64,000 bases of DNA from Agromyces albus (GTDB lineage Bacteria; Actinomycetota; Actinomycetes; Actinomycetales; Microbacteriaceae), in contig NZ_SDPN01000003.1 of the NCBI RefSeq assembly GCF_004134825.1, positions 124,001 through 188,000 of the forward strand. The letters run 5' to 3'. Below are positions 51,936 through 60,845 of this stretch, one piece after another; the stretch's first letter is position 1; each line of letters begins with the position of its first letter. The position numbers were made by a program, and so were the translations under genes. The notes beneath the pieces are model-generated. The model did no database searches and had not been told where the DNA came from. It saw only the letters and a program-made list of their open reading frames with translations.

Positions 51936-53201
51936 GTGAAGCTTTCACGACGCACCAAGGCGATCGCAGCCATCGCAAGCGCCGCATCCATCGCCATCAT
52001 CGCCACCGGTTGTTCGTCTCCGTCCGACTCGGGCGGCGGCGACGGCAAGGTCGAACTGACCGTCGCCACGTTCAACGACTTCGGCTACTCGGACGAGCTC
52101 CTCCAGGAGTACATGGACGAGAACCCGAACGTCACGATCGTGCACAACCGGGCCGCCACCTCGAACGACGCCCGCGCGAACTACTTCCAGAAGCTCGGCA
52201 AGGAAGGCCTCGCCGACATCGAGGCCGTCGAGGTCGACTGGTTCACCGAGGCCATGGAGTACTCCGACCTGCTCGCCGAGGTCCCCGAGGACGCCAAGGG
52301 CCGCTGGCTCGACTGGAAGGAGGCTGCCGCCACCGACGGTGAGGGCCGCCTCGTCGGCTTCGGCACCGACGTCGGCCCGCAGGGCATCTGCTACCGCTCC
52401 GACCTGTTCGCCGCAGCAGGCCTGCCGACCGACCGCACCGAGGTCGCTGCACTCCTCGAGGGCGACTGGGACAACTTCTTCAACGTCGCCGACCAGTACA
52501 AGGCCGCGACCGGCAAGCCCTTCATCGACTCGGCCAACTCCGTGCTCCAGGGCATCGTGAACCAGCTCGAGACCGCCTATGAGGAGCCCGACGGCACTGC
52601 CGTCGCCACTGAGAACGCCGACATCCAAGACGCCTACAACACCGTCGTCGAGCGCGCGGTGCCGATCTCGGCCTACGCAGGCCAGTGGAGCGACGACTGG
52701 TTCGCCTCGATGGCCAACGGCGAGTTCGCCGCGATGCTCTGCCCGGGCTGGATGCACGGCGTCATCTCGGGGAGCGCTCCTGAGGTCGCGGGCTGGGACG
52801 TCGCCGACGTCTTCCCCGGCGGCGGTGGCAACTGGGGCGGCTCGTACCTGACGGTCCCCGCCGACGGCAAGAACGTCGACGAGGCCCTGAAGCTCGCCGA
52901 CTGGCTCACCGCGCCCGAGCAGCAGGTCAAGGCGTTCGTGAACGCCGGCACCTTCCCGAGCCAGGCCGCCGCCTACGAGGACGAGGGCCTCACCGCCTTC
53001 ACCAACGAGTACTTCAACGACGCGCCCACCGGTGAGATCGGCATCAACCGTGCCGAGGCCGTGACCGTCGCGACCTTCAAGGGTCCGAAGTTCTTCCAGT
53101 TCCACGACGCGCTCCAGAACGCGGTCACGCGAGTCTTCGACGGCGTCGAGGACCAGCAGACCTCATGGAACACATGGGTCACCGAGGTCGGCGCCTTCTA
53201 G
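51936..53201 (+). CDS. ABC transporter substrate-binding lipoprotein, CebE-like
   Basis: GTG 51936 follows AAGGGAG with good spacing and gives about 421 residues. A lipoprotein signal (IIATGC) anchors the mature protein at the outer face. The body is a type 1 extracellular solute-binding protein (VELTVATFNDFGYSDELLQEYMDENPNV, then GWDVADVFPGGGGNWGGSYLTVP and ALKLADWLTAPEQQ). With two permeases, a GH1 enzyme and a LacI repressor, the set matches cellobiose systems. Expression should be induced by cello-oligosaccharides. Confidence 0.9.
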   Translation: MKLSRRTKAIAAIASAASIAIIATGCSSPSDSGGGDGKVELTVATFNDFGYSDELLQEYMDENPNVTIVHNRAATSNDARANYFQKLGKEGLADIEAVEVDWFTEAMEYSDLLAEVPEDAKGRWLDWKEAAATDGEGRLVGFGTDVGPQGICYRSDLFAAAGLPTDRTEVAALLEGDWDNFFNVADQYKAATGKPFIDSANSVLQGIVNQLETAYEEPDGTAVATENADIQDAYNTVVERAVPISAYAGQWSDDWFASMANGEFAAMLCPGWMHGVISGSAPEVAGWDVADVFPGGGGNWGGSYLTVPADGKNVDEALKLADWLTAPEQQVKAFVNAGTFPSQAAAYEDEGLTAFTNEYFNDAPTGEIGINRAEAVTVATFKGPKFFQFHDALQNAVTRVFDGVEDQQTSWNTWVTEVGAF

Positions 53202-53288
53202 CCCAACCGTGCGGGTCGCGTCGCCCAGGCGGCGCGACCCGCGCAACCCCCGACCCGCCGTCCTCGTCCTCGTTTTCAGGAGCATCCC

Positions 53289-54266
53289 GTGACCGCCACC
53301 GCGACGCGCCCGCCGGCGCCCCCGACGAGCCGCCCGCCGCGGCCGCCGCGTGTCATCTCGTTCAGCCAGCGCCTCAGCCGATGGGACCTCAAGGTCTCGC
53401 CGTACCTCTACATCTCGCCGTTCTTCATCATGTTCGCGGTCGTCGGGCTCTTCCCGATCGCGTTCACGGCCGTGATCTCGTTCATGGACTGGGACCTCGT
53501 GCGCAACTCGGGCCAGTTCATCGGCTTCGACCAGTACGCCTGGATCCTCGGCCAGCCGCAGTTCTGGACGGCGCTGCGCAACACCTTCAGCATCTTCCTG
53601 TTCTCGGCCGTGCCGCAGCTCATCGCCGCGATCTTCATCGCCGCGATGCTCGACCGCAACATCCGGGCGAAGACCTTCTGGCGCATGGGCGTGCTCGTGC
53701 CCTTCGTCATGGCGCCCGTCGCCGTCGCGCTCATCTTCAGCAACATGTTCGGCGACAACCACGGGCTCGTGAACAACATCCTCACCGACGTCGGCCTGCC
53801 CGCGATCCAGTGGCACAAGGACGCGTTCTGGAGCCACGTCGCGATCGCCACGATGGTGAACTTCCGCTGGACGGGCTATAACACGCTCATCCTGCTCGCG
53901 GCCATGCAGGCGATCCCGCGCGACTACTACGAGGCCGCGACCGTCGACGGCGCCGGCGCATTCCGCCAGTTCCGCAGCATCACGCTCCCATCGCTCAAGC
54001 CGACGCTCATCTTCGTCATCATCACCGCGACGATCGGCGGCTTGCAGATCTTCGACGAGCCGCGCATGTTCGACCAGTTCGGCCGCGGCGGCGCCGCACA
54101 GCAGTGGCTCACGATCACCCTCTACCTCTACGACATCGGCTGGGGACAGTGGAACTTCGGCAGGGCGGCAGCGCTCGCGTGGATCCTGTTCCTGATCATC
54201 CTGATCATCGGCCTCATCAACCTGCTCGTGACGAGACGACTCGTCCGAGACGAAGGGCGGCGTTAG
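53289..54266 (+). CDS. ABC sugar permease, CebF-like
   Basis: The 325-residue protein has about six membrane helices and the EAA loop (RDYYEAATVDGAGAFRQFRSITLPSLKP) that contacts the ATPase. The N-terminus is cytoplasmic and Pro-rich. CAGGAG lies upstream of GTG 53289. It forms the channel with the next gene's product. No ATPase gene is in the cluster; a shared MsiK-type ATPase elsewhere probably serves it (known for such systems). Confidence 0.92.
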   Translation: MTATATRPPAPPTSRPPRPPRVISFSQRLSRWDLKVSPYLYISPFFIMFAVVGLFPIAFTAVISFMDWDLVRNSGQFIGFDQYAWILGQPQFWTALRNTFSIFLFSAVPQLIAAIFIAAMLDRNIRAKTFWRMGVLVPFVMAPVAVALIFSNMFGDNHGLVNNILTDVGLPAIQWHKDAFWSHVAIATMVNFRWTGYNTLILLAAMQAIPRDYYEAATVDGAGAFRQFRSITLPSLKPTLIFVIITATIGGLQIFDEPRMFDQFGRGGAAQQWLTITLYLYDIGWGQWNFGRAAALAWILFLIILIIGLINLLVTRRLVRDEGRR

Positions 54267-54268
54267 CC

Positions 54269-55198
54269 ATGACCGCACTCGAGACTCCTCCGATCTCCAC
54301 GACCGAGGCATCCGACAGCGAGCGGATGCCGCAGCCGCGCGCGACCCGGGGCCGCAACCGCACCACGAAGATCCGCGGCGTGCGCGCCGGGTTCTGGGTC
54401 TACGTCGGCCTCGGCGTCGTGCTCGTCGGCGCACTGTTCCCCTTCTATTGGTCGTTCCTCATCGGCTCGGGCGACTCGTCGACGATCAACGACCCCAACA
54501 TGTCGTGGATCCCGGGCGGCAACTTCCTCGAGAACGCGGCGACGGTCGTGAACGACCCGGCCGTGAACTTCTGGCGCGCGCTCGGCAACTCGATCACGAG
54601 CTCCCTGCTCATCGCGGCATCCGTCGTCGTGACCTCGACGCTCGCCGGATGGGCCTTCGCGAAGCTGCGGTTCCCTGGCAGCAAGCCGCTGCTCGTCTTC
54701 GTCGTCGCGACGATGGCGGTGCCGATGCAGCTCGGCGTCGTGCCGCTGTACATCCTGTTCTCGGACCTCGGCTGGACCGGCAACATCGGCGCCATCGTCA
54801 TCCCGGCCGTCACGAGCGCCTTCGGGGTGTTCTGGATGACGCAGTACCTGCAGCAGTCGGTCCCCGATGAGCTCATCGAAGCGGCACGCGTCGACGGCGC
54901 CTCGATGATCCGCACGTTCTGGACGATCGGGGTCGTCGCCGCGCGGCCGGCCGCCGCGATGCTCGGACTGTTCACGTTCGTCACGGCCTGGAACAACTTC
55001 TTCTGGCCGTTCATCGTGCTCGACCGCAGCGACCCGACCCTGCCCGTCGCCCTCTCGCTGCTGCAGTCGAACCACTTCGTGGACTACTCGATCGTGCTCG
55101 CCGGCGTGCTGCTGTCGACGCTGCCCCTGCTGCTGCTCTTCGTCTTCGCCGGCAAGCAGCTCGTTTCCGGAATCATGCAAGGAGCCGTCAAGGGATGA
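54269..55198 (+). CDS. ABC sugar permease, CebG-like
   Basis: ATG 54269 starts the 309-residue protein, a few bases after the upstream stop, with AAGGGCGG upstream. It has about six membrane helices and the EAA loop (DELIEAARVDGASMIRTFWTIGVVAARP). The start of the GH1 gene overlaps its stop (ATGA at 55195-55198). It pairs with CebF-like permease to import oligosaccharides. Confidence 0.92.
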   Translation: MTALETPPISTTEASDSERMPQPRATRGRNRTTKIRGVRAGFWVYVGLGVVLVGALFPFYWSFLIGSGDSSTINDPNMSWIPGGNFLENAATVVNDPAVNFWRALGNSITSSLLIAASVVVTSTLAGWAFAKLRFPGSKPLLVFVVATMAVPMQLGVVPLYILFSDLGWTGNIGAIVIPAVTSAFGVFWMTQYLQQSVPDELIEAARVDGASMIRTFWTIGVVAARPAAAMLGLFTFVTAWNNFFWPFIVLDRSDPTLPVALSLLQSNHFVDYSIVLAGVLLSTLPLLLLFVFAGKQLVSGIMQGAVKG

Positions 55199-56721
55199 CC
55201 ACCGCCCAGTACCCCGCCGCCGCCCGCCCCGATGGCTCGCTCGTCGAGCGTGCAGCGGATGCGGCATCCGTCGCCCGGCCCTTTCCCGCCGACTTCCTCT
55301 TCGGCGCGGCGACCGCGGCCTACCAGATCGAGGGCGCCGCGTTCGAGGACGGCCGGACCGCGTCGATCTGGGACGCCTTCAGCCGGGTGCCGGGCGCGGT
55401 CGTGAACGCCGACAACGGCGATGTCGCGTGCGACCATTACCACCGGATGCCGCAGGACGTCGCCCTCATGCAGCAACTCGGCCTGCAGACCTACCGGTTC
55501 TCGACGTCATGGTCGCGCGTGCGCCCCGACGGCGGACCGGTGAACCCGAAGGGCGTCGACTTCTACTCGCGGCTCGTCGACGAGTTGCTCGGCGCGGGCA
55601 TCAAGCCGTGGCTGACCCTCTACCACTGGGATCTGCCGCAAGCGCTCGAAGAGAAGGGCGGGTGGGCGAACCGCGACACCGCGTTCCTGTTCCGCGACTA
55701 CGCGCTCGACGTGCACGAGGCACTCGGCGACCGGGTCGACGTGTGGACGACGCTCAACGAACCGTGGTGCTCGTCGTTCCTCAGCTACACGGGCGGGGCG
55801 CATGCCCCAGGGCGCCAGGATGTCGCAGCAGGGCTCGCCGCAGGCCACCACCTGCTGCTCGCGCACGGCCTCGCCGTGCAGGCGCTGCGCGAGCGCGACC
55901 CCGGGCTCGAGCTCGGCATCACGCTCAACCTGACCGTCGCGAAGCCCGTCGACCCGACGAACCCTGGCGATCTCGACGCTGCCCGCCGCATCGACGGGCA
56001 GTTCAACCGGTTCTTCCTCGATCCGATCTTCCTCGGCGCGTACGCCGACGACCTGCTGGCGGATGTCGGTCACCTCGGTCTCGATGCGGTCGTGCAGCCC
56101 GGCGACCTCGAGGTGATCTCGACGCCCATCGACACGCTCGGCGTGAACTACTACCACGGAGAGCTCGTGAGCGACCGGCCCGCCGAGCACCCGCTGCTCG
56201 CCGCGGCGCCGACCGACCGCCCGACACGGTCGCCGTACCCGGCGGCCGACGGGGTGTTCAACCATCCCCAGGGCCTGCCGCTCACGGCGATGGAGTGGGA
56301 GGTGCAGCCCGACGGCCTGCGCGAGCTCCTCGTGCGCGTGCAGCGGGACTACGCGGCATCCGCCGGTGTCCGTCTCTACGTGACCGAGAATGGTGCAGCC
56401 TACGAGGATGTCGTCGGGGGCGACGGCCGCGTGCACGACAGAGAGCGGGCGGACTTCCTCGAGGCGCACCTCGGTGCGATCCTCGACGCCATCGACGAGG
56501 GCGTGCCGGTGCACGGCTACTTCTACTGGTCGGTCATGGACAATTTCGAGTGGGCGTGGGGCTACGACAAGCGCTTCGGCCTCGTGCGCGTCGACTACGA
56601 CACGCAGGAGCGCACGGTGAAGGACAGCGGCCTGGCCTACGCGTCGATCATCCGCGAGCGGTCGCTGCCGCGAACTCTCGCCGCACAAACCACCGATCGC
56701 ACCGCTGCGGAAATAGACTGA
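55195..56721 (+). CDS. GH1 beta-glucosidase
   Basis: The 508-residue protein is a glycoside hydrolase family 1 enzyme: FPADFLFGAATAAYQIEG, YRFSTSWSRVRPDG, TLNEPW (acid/base Glu near 188), YVTENG (nucleophile Glu near 396) and GYFYWSVMDNFEWAWGYDKRFG. It hydrolyses cellobiose or aryl-beta-glucosides in the cytoplasm after import. Its placement at the end of the transporter operon corresponds to bglC in Streptomyces. Confidence 0.95.
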   Translation: MTTAQYPAAARPDGSLVERAADAASVARPFPADFLFGAATAAYQIEGAAFEDGRTASIWDAFSRVPGAVVNADNGDVACDHYHRMPQDVALMQQLGLQTYRFSTSWSRVRPDGGPVNPKGVDFYSRLVDELLGAGIKPWLTLYHWDLPQALEEKGGWANRDTAFLFRDYALDVHEALGDRVDVWTTLNEPWCSSFLSYTGGAHAPGRQDVAAGLAAGHHLLLAHGLAVQALRERDPGLELGITLNLTVAKPVDPTNPGDLDAARRIDGQFNRFFLDPIFLGAYADDLLADVGHLGLDAVVQPGDLEVISTPIDTLGVNYYHGELVSDRPAEHPLLAAAPTDRPTRSPYPAADGVFNHPQGLPLTAMEWEVQPDGLRELLVRVQRDYAASAGVRLYVTENGAAYEDVVGGDGRVHDRERADFLEAHLGAILDAIDEGVPVHGYFYWSVMDNFEWAWGYDKRFGLVRVDYDTQERTVKDSGLAYASIIRERSLPRTLAAQTTDRTAAEID

Positions 56722-56725
56722 CCAT

Positions 56726-57754
56726 ATGCACGGGGGTGGTGGAGTCACGGCACGGCCCGCAGCGCCGACGCTCGAGGCGGTCGCGCGTGAGGCGAATGTC
56801 TCCCGCGCGACGGTGAGCCGGGTCGTGAACGGCTCCCCCAAGGTGCGGCCCGACGTGGTGACGGCCGTGAACGCGGCGATCGCGAAGCTGAACTACGTGC
56901 CGAACCGCGCGGCCCGTTCGCTCGCGAGCCGCACGACCCAGGCGATCGCGCTCGTCGTTCCCGAAGACACCACGAGGTTCTTCGGAGATCCCTACTTCGC
57001 CGCGATCGTGCAGGGCATCACCAGGCGCCTCGACGAGAGCGAATACCTCCTGAACCTGCTCATCTCGACGAATGACCCCGCCCGCAAGACCATGCGGTAC
57101 CTGCGATCGGGCGTCGTCGACGGGGCACTCGTCGTCTCGCATCACGAGGGCGACGACTCGCTGTGGGAGGCCGTGGGCGCAGTGCCGATGGTGTTCGGCG
57201 GCCGCCCGTCGCGCGAGACCGACTCCGAGATCTACGTCGACGTCGACAACGTCGAGGGCGGCATGACCGGCACCGAGCACCTCATCGCGATCAACCGACA
57301 GCGCATCGGCACCATCACGGGCCCCCTCGACATGCCCGCGGGCATCGACCGGCTCGAGGGCTTCCGTCAGGCGATGGAGCGCGCGGGCCGACCCTCCGAC
57401 GCCGTCGAGACCGCGGACTTCACCGTGGCCGGCGCCGTCGCCGCCACCCGCCGGCTGCTCACCCAGGTGCCCGACCTCGACGGTCTCTTCGTGGCGAGCG
57501 ACCTCATGGCGACCGGCGCCCTCTCGGTGCTGCGCGAGCGCGGACGCCGTGTCCCAGAAGACGTCGCCGTGGTCGGCTTCGACGACAGCCCGGCCGCGAC
57601 GTCGTCGGCGATCCCGCTCACGACGGTGCACCAGCCCTCGGCCGACATGGGCTTCGCGATGGCCGACCTGCTGCTGAGGGTGCTCGCCGGCGACACCACG
57701 GTGCCGCGTCGCAACATCATGCCGACGCGGCTGGTGCGGCGCGCTTCGGCGTAG
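56726..57754 (+). CDS. LacI-family repressor, CebR-like
   Basis: The 342-residue protein has an N-terminal LacI helix-turn-helix (TLEAVAREANVSRATVSRVVNGSPKVRPDV), a hinge (NRAARSLASRTT) and a periplasmic-binding-like sensor (IALVVPEDTTRFFGDPYFAAIVQGI, then DLDGLFVASDLMATGAL and VAVVGFDDSPAATSS). It should bind the palindromes at 51805-51874 and release on sugar binding. It is last in the gene set; it may have a promoter of its own or be read from the operon. Confidence 0.92.
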   Translation: MHGGGGVTARPAAPTLEAVAREANVSRATVSRVVNGSPKVRPDVVTAVNAAIAKLNYVPNRAARSLASRTTQAIALVVPEDTTRFFGDPYFAAIVQGITRRLDESEYLLNLLISTNDPARKTMRYLRSGVVDGALVVSHHEGDDSLWEAVGAVPMVFGGRPSRETDSEIYVDVDNVEGGMTGTEHLIAINRQRIGTITGPLDMPAGIDRLEGFRQAMERAGRPSDAVETADFTVAGAVAATRRLLTQVPDLDGLFVASDLMATGALSVLRERGRRVPEDVAVVGFDDSPAATSSAIPLTTVHQPSADMGFAMADLLLRVLAGDTTVPRRNIMPTRLVRRASA

Positions 57755-57767
57755 CCGCCGGCATCCG

Positions 57768-58658
57768 TCACCCCGCGGGCGCGCCGACCTGGAACTCGAC
57801 GTCGGCGACGCCCGAGAAGCGGGCGCGCATGACGGCGATCGCCTCGGGGTTCTCGTCGACGAGCACGAAGCGGCGGCCGAGCGTCGCCGCGACGGCGCCG
57901 GTCGTGCCGCTGCCCGCGAAGAAGTCGAGCACCCAGTCACCCTCACGCGTCGATGCCTGCACGATGCGTCGCAAGATGCCCTCGGGCTTCTGCGTCGGGT
58001 AGCCCGTCTTCTCGCGGCCCGTCGGCGAGACGATCGTGTGCCACCAGACATCCGTCGGCAGCTTGCCGAGCTCGGCCTTCTCGGGCGTGACGAGCCCGGG
58101 CGCCATGTACGGCTCGCGGTCGACGGCGCTCGAGTCGAACCAGTACCCACCGGGGTTCTTCACGTAGACGAGGATCGTGTCGTGCTTCGTCGGCCAGCGG
58201 CGCTTCGCCCGGGCCCCGTAGTCGTACGCCCACACGATCTCGTTGAGGAAGCACTCGCGCCCGAAGAGCGCGTCGAGCAGCACCTTCGCGTAGTGCGCCT
58301 CGCGATAGTCGAGATGCAGGTAGAGGGTGCCGTCGTCGGCGAGCACGCGCCAGGCCTCGGCGAGGCGTGGCTCGAGGAAGCCCCAGTAGTCCTCGAAGCG
58401 GTCGTCGTAGCGCAGCAGGTCGCCGCGGATGCGCTCGTAGCGCTTGCCCTGGAACCCCGTGATGGCTCCGGATGTCGCGGTGTGCGCCACATCCGTCGCG
58501 TCGGGGAGCCGCACGTGGTGTGTCGACCGCCGCTCCTGGGCACGCCCGGTGTTGAACGGCGGGTCGAGGTAGACGAGGGTGAACTGCCCGTCTGGCAGGG
58601 TCGGGAGCACGTCGAGGTTGTCCGCATGGATGATGCGGCTGGGTTCGTCGGCGCTCAC
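57768..58658 (-). CDS. Site-specific DNA methyltransferase (beta class)
   Basis: GTG 58658 gives 296 residues. Motif IV LVYLDPPFNTGRAQ lies near the N-terminus and the SAM-binding FFAGSGTTGAVAATLGRRF near the C-terminus, the order of beta-class N4-cytosine/N6-adenine methyltransferases. ILRRIVQAST, GYPTQKPEG and NPGGYWFDSSAVDREPY fill the target region. No restriction enzyme gene is adjacent, so it is probably an orphan host methyltransferase. It is convergent with the repressor gene. Confidence 0.88.
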   Translation of the reverse strand: MSADEPSRIIHADNLDVLPTLPDGQFTLVYLDPPFNTGRAQERRSTHHVRLPDATDVAHTATSGAITGFQGKRYERIRGDLLRYDDRFEDYWGFLEPRLAEAWRVLADDGTLYLHLDYREAHYAKVLLDALFGRECFLNEIVWAYDYGARAKRRWPTKHDTILVYVKNPGGYWFDSSAVDREPYMAPGLVTPEKAELGKLPTDVWWHTIVSPTGREKTGYPTQKPEGILRRIVQASTREGDWVLDFFAGSGTTGAVAATLGRRFVLVDENPEAIAVMRARFSGVADVEFQVGAPAG

Positions 58659-58732
58659 TCGCCCAGTCTGCCAGCCCGGGGTTCCAGCGGCGTGCCGATC
58701 GGCGTAGCGTGAGCCGCGTACGAGGGGGCGCC

Positions 58733-59236
58733 ATGCACGCAGTCGTGATCTTCGAGTCCATCTGGGGAAACACCGAGCAGCTCGCCCGCGAGGTCGCCGC
58801 CGGCATCGGCGGCGAGCGCACCGACGTGATCGACGCGGCATCCGCGCCGGCAGCGCTCGACGACGACGTCGACCTGCTCGTGGTCGGCGGACCGACGCAC
58901 GCGTTCACGATGTCGACCGCATCGACGCGTGAGTCGGCGAGGCAGCAGGGCGCCGTGCACATCCCGGCCTGGGGCATCCGCGAGTGGATCGAGTCGCTCG
59001 CCTCGCCCGCCCGAGCCGTGCCCGTCGCGACGTTCGACACGCGAGTCGTCAGCCCGCGACTGCCGGGGTCGGCCGCGAAGAAGGCGATGAAACGGCTCGT
59101 CGCGGCCGGGTTCCGTGCGGCCGCGAAGCCCGAGACGTTCGACGTGCACGGCTACTCGGGGCCCGTCGCCGACGGCGAGCTCGATCGCGCGCGGAAGTGG
59201 GGCACGGAGATCGCCGGGCGGCTTCCGCTCGGGTGA
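58733..59236 (+). CDS. Flavodoxin-like protein
   Basis: ATG 58733 (AGGGGG upstream) gives 167 residues. It has FESIWGNTEQLAREVAAGIG (FMN phosphate loop), VVGGPTHAFTMSTAS and VPVATFDTRVVSP, as in flavodoxin family proteins of actinobacteria. It probably binds FMN and carries electrons or senses redox state. It stands alone. Confidence 0.85.
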   Translation: MHAVVIFESIWGNTEQLAREVAAGIGGERTDVIDAASAPAALDDDVDLLVVGGPTHAFTMSTASTRESARQQGAVHIPAWGIREWIESLASPARAVPVATFDTRVVSPRLPGSAAKKAMKRLVAAGFRAAAKPETFDVHGYSGPVADGELDRARKWGTEIAGRLPLG

Positions 59237-59248
59237 GCGTTGCGCACA

Positions 59249-59295
59249 GGTGGTTTCGATACGCGTCCGGCTGCGCCGGGCGCTACTCAACCACC
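59249..59295. repeat. REP-type palindromic element, single copy
   Basis: GGTGGTTTCGATACGCG at the left pairs with CGCTACTCAACCACC at the right, around GTCCGGCTGCGCCGGG. It matches the unit at 47975-48085. It sits between two convergent genes and could serve as a bidirectional terminator. Confidence 0.75.
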
Positions 59296-59297
59296 GG

Positions 59298-59615
59298 TCA
59301 GGCGCGGTCGACGTCGAGGCGGATGCGCCCGCGGAACCGGTCGGGGTCGCCCTCGTCGGCGTCGGCCGCCGCGAAGGAGATGCCCTTGTCGCCGTCGGGC
59401 GTGGGGGCCTGAACGGGGAGCCGGCTCTGCCGGTCGAGCTCGGCCTGCGCCTCGTGCTTACGGGGGGCGAACACCTCGTCGCCGATGAACATCACGCCGC
59501 CACCGCCGCCGCCACGACGCGTCTTGTCGGAGAGGTCGACCCAGCCGCGCCCCACGGCGAGCCAGATGAAGGCGACGACGAGTGCGGCGATCCCGAGCCA
59601 GATCCACCAATCCAC
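59298..59615 (-). CDS. Small membrane protein
   Basis: The 105-residue protein has one N-terminal membrane helix (WWIWLGIAALVVAFIWLAVG), a glycine-rich linker and a charged tail (DKTRRGGGGGG, then DEGDPDRFRGRIRLDVDR). The family is not recognised. It is convergent with the flavodoxin-like gene. Confidence 0.68.
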   Translation of the reverse strand: MDWWIWLGIAALVVAFIWLAVGRGWVDLSDKTRRGGGGGGVMFIGDEVFAPRKHEAQAELDRQSRLPVQAPTPDGDKGISFAAADADEGDPDRFRGRIRLDVDRA

Positions 59616-59712
59616 CCGGCGATTCTAACGGGGATCTCTGGGCGTTCCATCCGCTGTCCACAGGCCCTCGCCGACCGGGCGTGTCGCACCGCCGACCGAG
59701 GGCTCGAGCGGC

Positions 59713-60762
59713 TCACGGCACGCGGTAGAGCCACTCCTCGGTCGCGAACTTCGACTCGGCGAGCGCCTCGGCCTCGGCCAACTCGTCGGCGCTGACGCTG
59801 CCGGCCGTCGCCCCGTAGAGGTCGGTGAACGTCTGCTTCAGGCTCTCGATGATGGCGGCGCGGCTGAGACCGGTCTGGCTGCGCAGCGGGTCGACGCGCT
59901 TGGCGGCCGACGCGATTCCCTTGTCGCTGATCTTCTCGCGACCGATGCGCAGCACCTCGAGCATCTTGGCGTTGTCGAGGTCGTAGGCCATCGTCACATG
60001 GTGCAGCACGCCGCCCGAGCCGAGGCGCTTCTGCGCGGCGCCGCCGATCTTGCCGAGCGGGCTCGCGATGTCGTTCAGCGGCTGGTAGGTCGCCTCGATG
60101 CCGAGGCCCCTGAGCCCCTGCAGCACCCAGTCGTCGAGGTAGGCGTAGGAGTCGGCGAAGCTCATGCCCTGCACGAGTTCGCCCGGCACGTAGAGCGAGT
60201 AGGTCACGACGTTGCCGCGCTCCATCATCATCGCCCCGCCGCCCGAGATGCGTCGCACGACCTCGAAGCCGTACTTCTCGGCGCCCTCGGGATCGACCTC
60301 GTTCTTCACCGACTGGAAGCTGCCGATGACGACGGCCGACTCGTCCCACTCCCAGAAGCGCAGGGTGGGTTTGCGGCGGCCCTCGCCGACACGGGTCGCG
60401 AGCACCTCGTCGAGCGCGAGGTGGGTGCGGGGAGGTACCGCGGCGTCGTGCACGACCTCCCATTCGAAATCGGCCCAGCTCCTGGCATCCGTCATCGCCC
60501 GGCGCACCGCCACCGCGACGGCCTCTGCCGAGAACCCGAGCAGCACGGTGCCGGGCCGAAGCGCAGCGGTGATCGCCTGCGCGATCTGCTTGGCGTCGGA
60601 TGCCGCGGGCAGCCCGTCGAGCGCCCGGTCGAAGTCGCCGAGCGCCTCGTCGGGCTCGAGGAAGAAGTCGCCCGCGACGCGGGGATTGCGGATGACGTCG
60701 TCGACGACGTCGAAGTCGACGACCACGAGCTTGCCGCCGGGCACCTTGTATTCACCGTGCAT
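59713..60762 (-). CDS. Lipoate-protein ligase with N-terminal accessory domain
   Basis: The 349-residue protein begins with a domain like the lipoate-ligase C-terminal accessory part (HGEYKVPGGKLVVVDFDV, RVAGDFFLEPDEALGDFDRAL). The LplA-type catalytic domain follows: RFWEWDESAVVIGSFQ, VVRRISGGGAMM, and the lysine-bearing SPLGKIGGAAQKRLGSGGVLHHVTMAYD. In E. coli LplA the accessory part is at the C-terminus, so the order is reversed. It attaches lipoate to 2-oxoacid dehydrogenases or glycine-cleavage H protein. Confidence 0.85.
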   Translation of the reverse strand: MHGEYKVPGGKLVVVDFDVVDDVIRNPRVAGDFFLEPDEALGDFDRALDGLPAASDAKQIAQAITAALRPGTVLLGFSAEAVAVAVRRAMTDARSWADFEWEVVHDAAVPPRTHLALDEVLATRVGEGRRKPTLRFWEWDESAVVIGSFQSVKNEVDPEGAEKYGFEVVRRISGGGAMMMERGNVVTYSLYVPGELVQGMSFADSYAYLDDWVLQGLRGLGIEATYQPLNDIASPLGKIGGAAQKRLGSGGVLHHVTMAYDLDNAKMLEVLRIGREKISDKGIASAAKRVDPLRSQTGLSRAAIIESLKQTFTDLYGATAGSVSADELAEAEALAESKFATEEWLYRVP

Positions 60763-60845
60763 GCGCTACAGCCTACGGATGCGAGACGACAAGCGAGCGC
60801 GGATGCCGCGGGTGCGCCTACGATCCCATCAGGAGGGGACCACGG

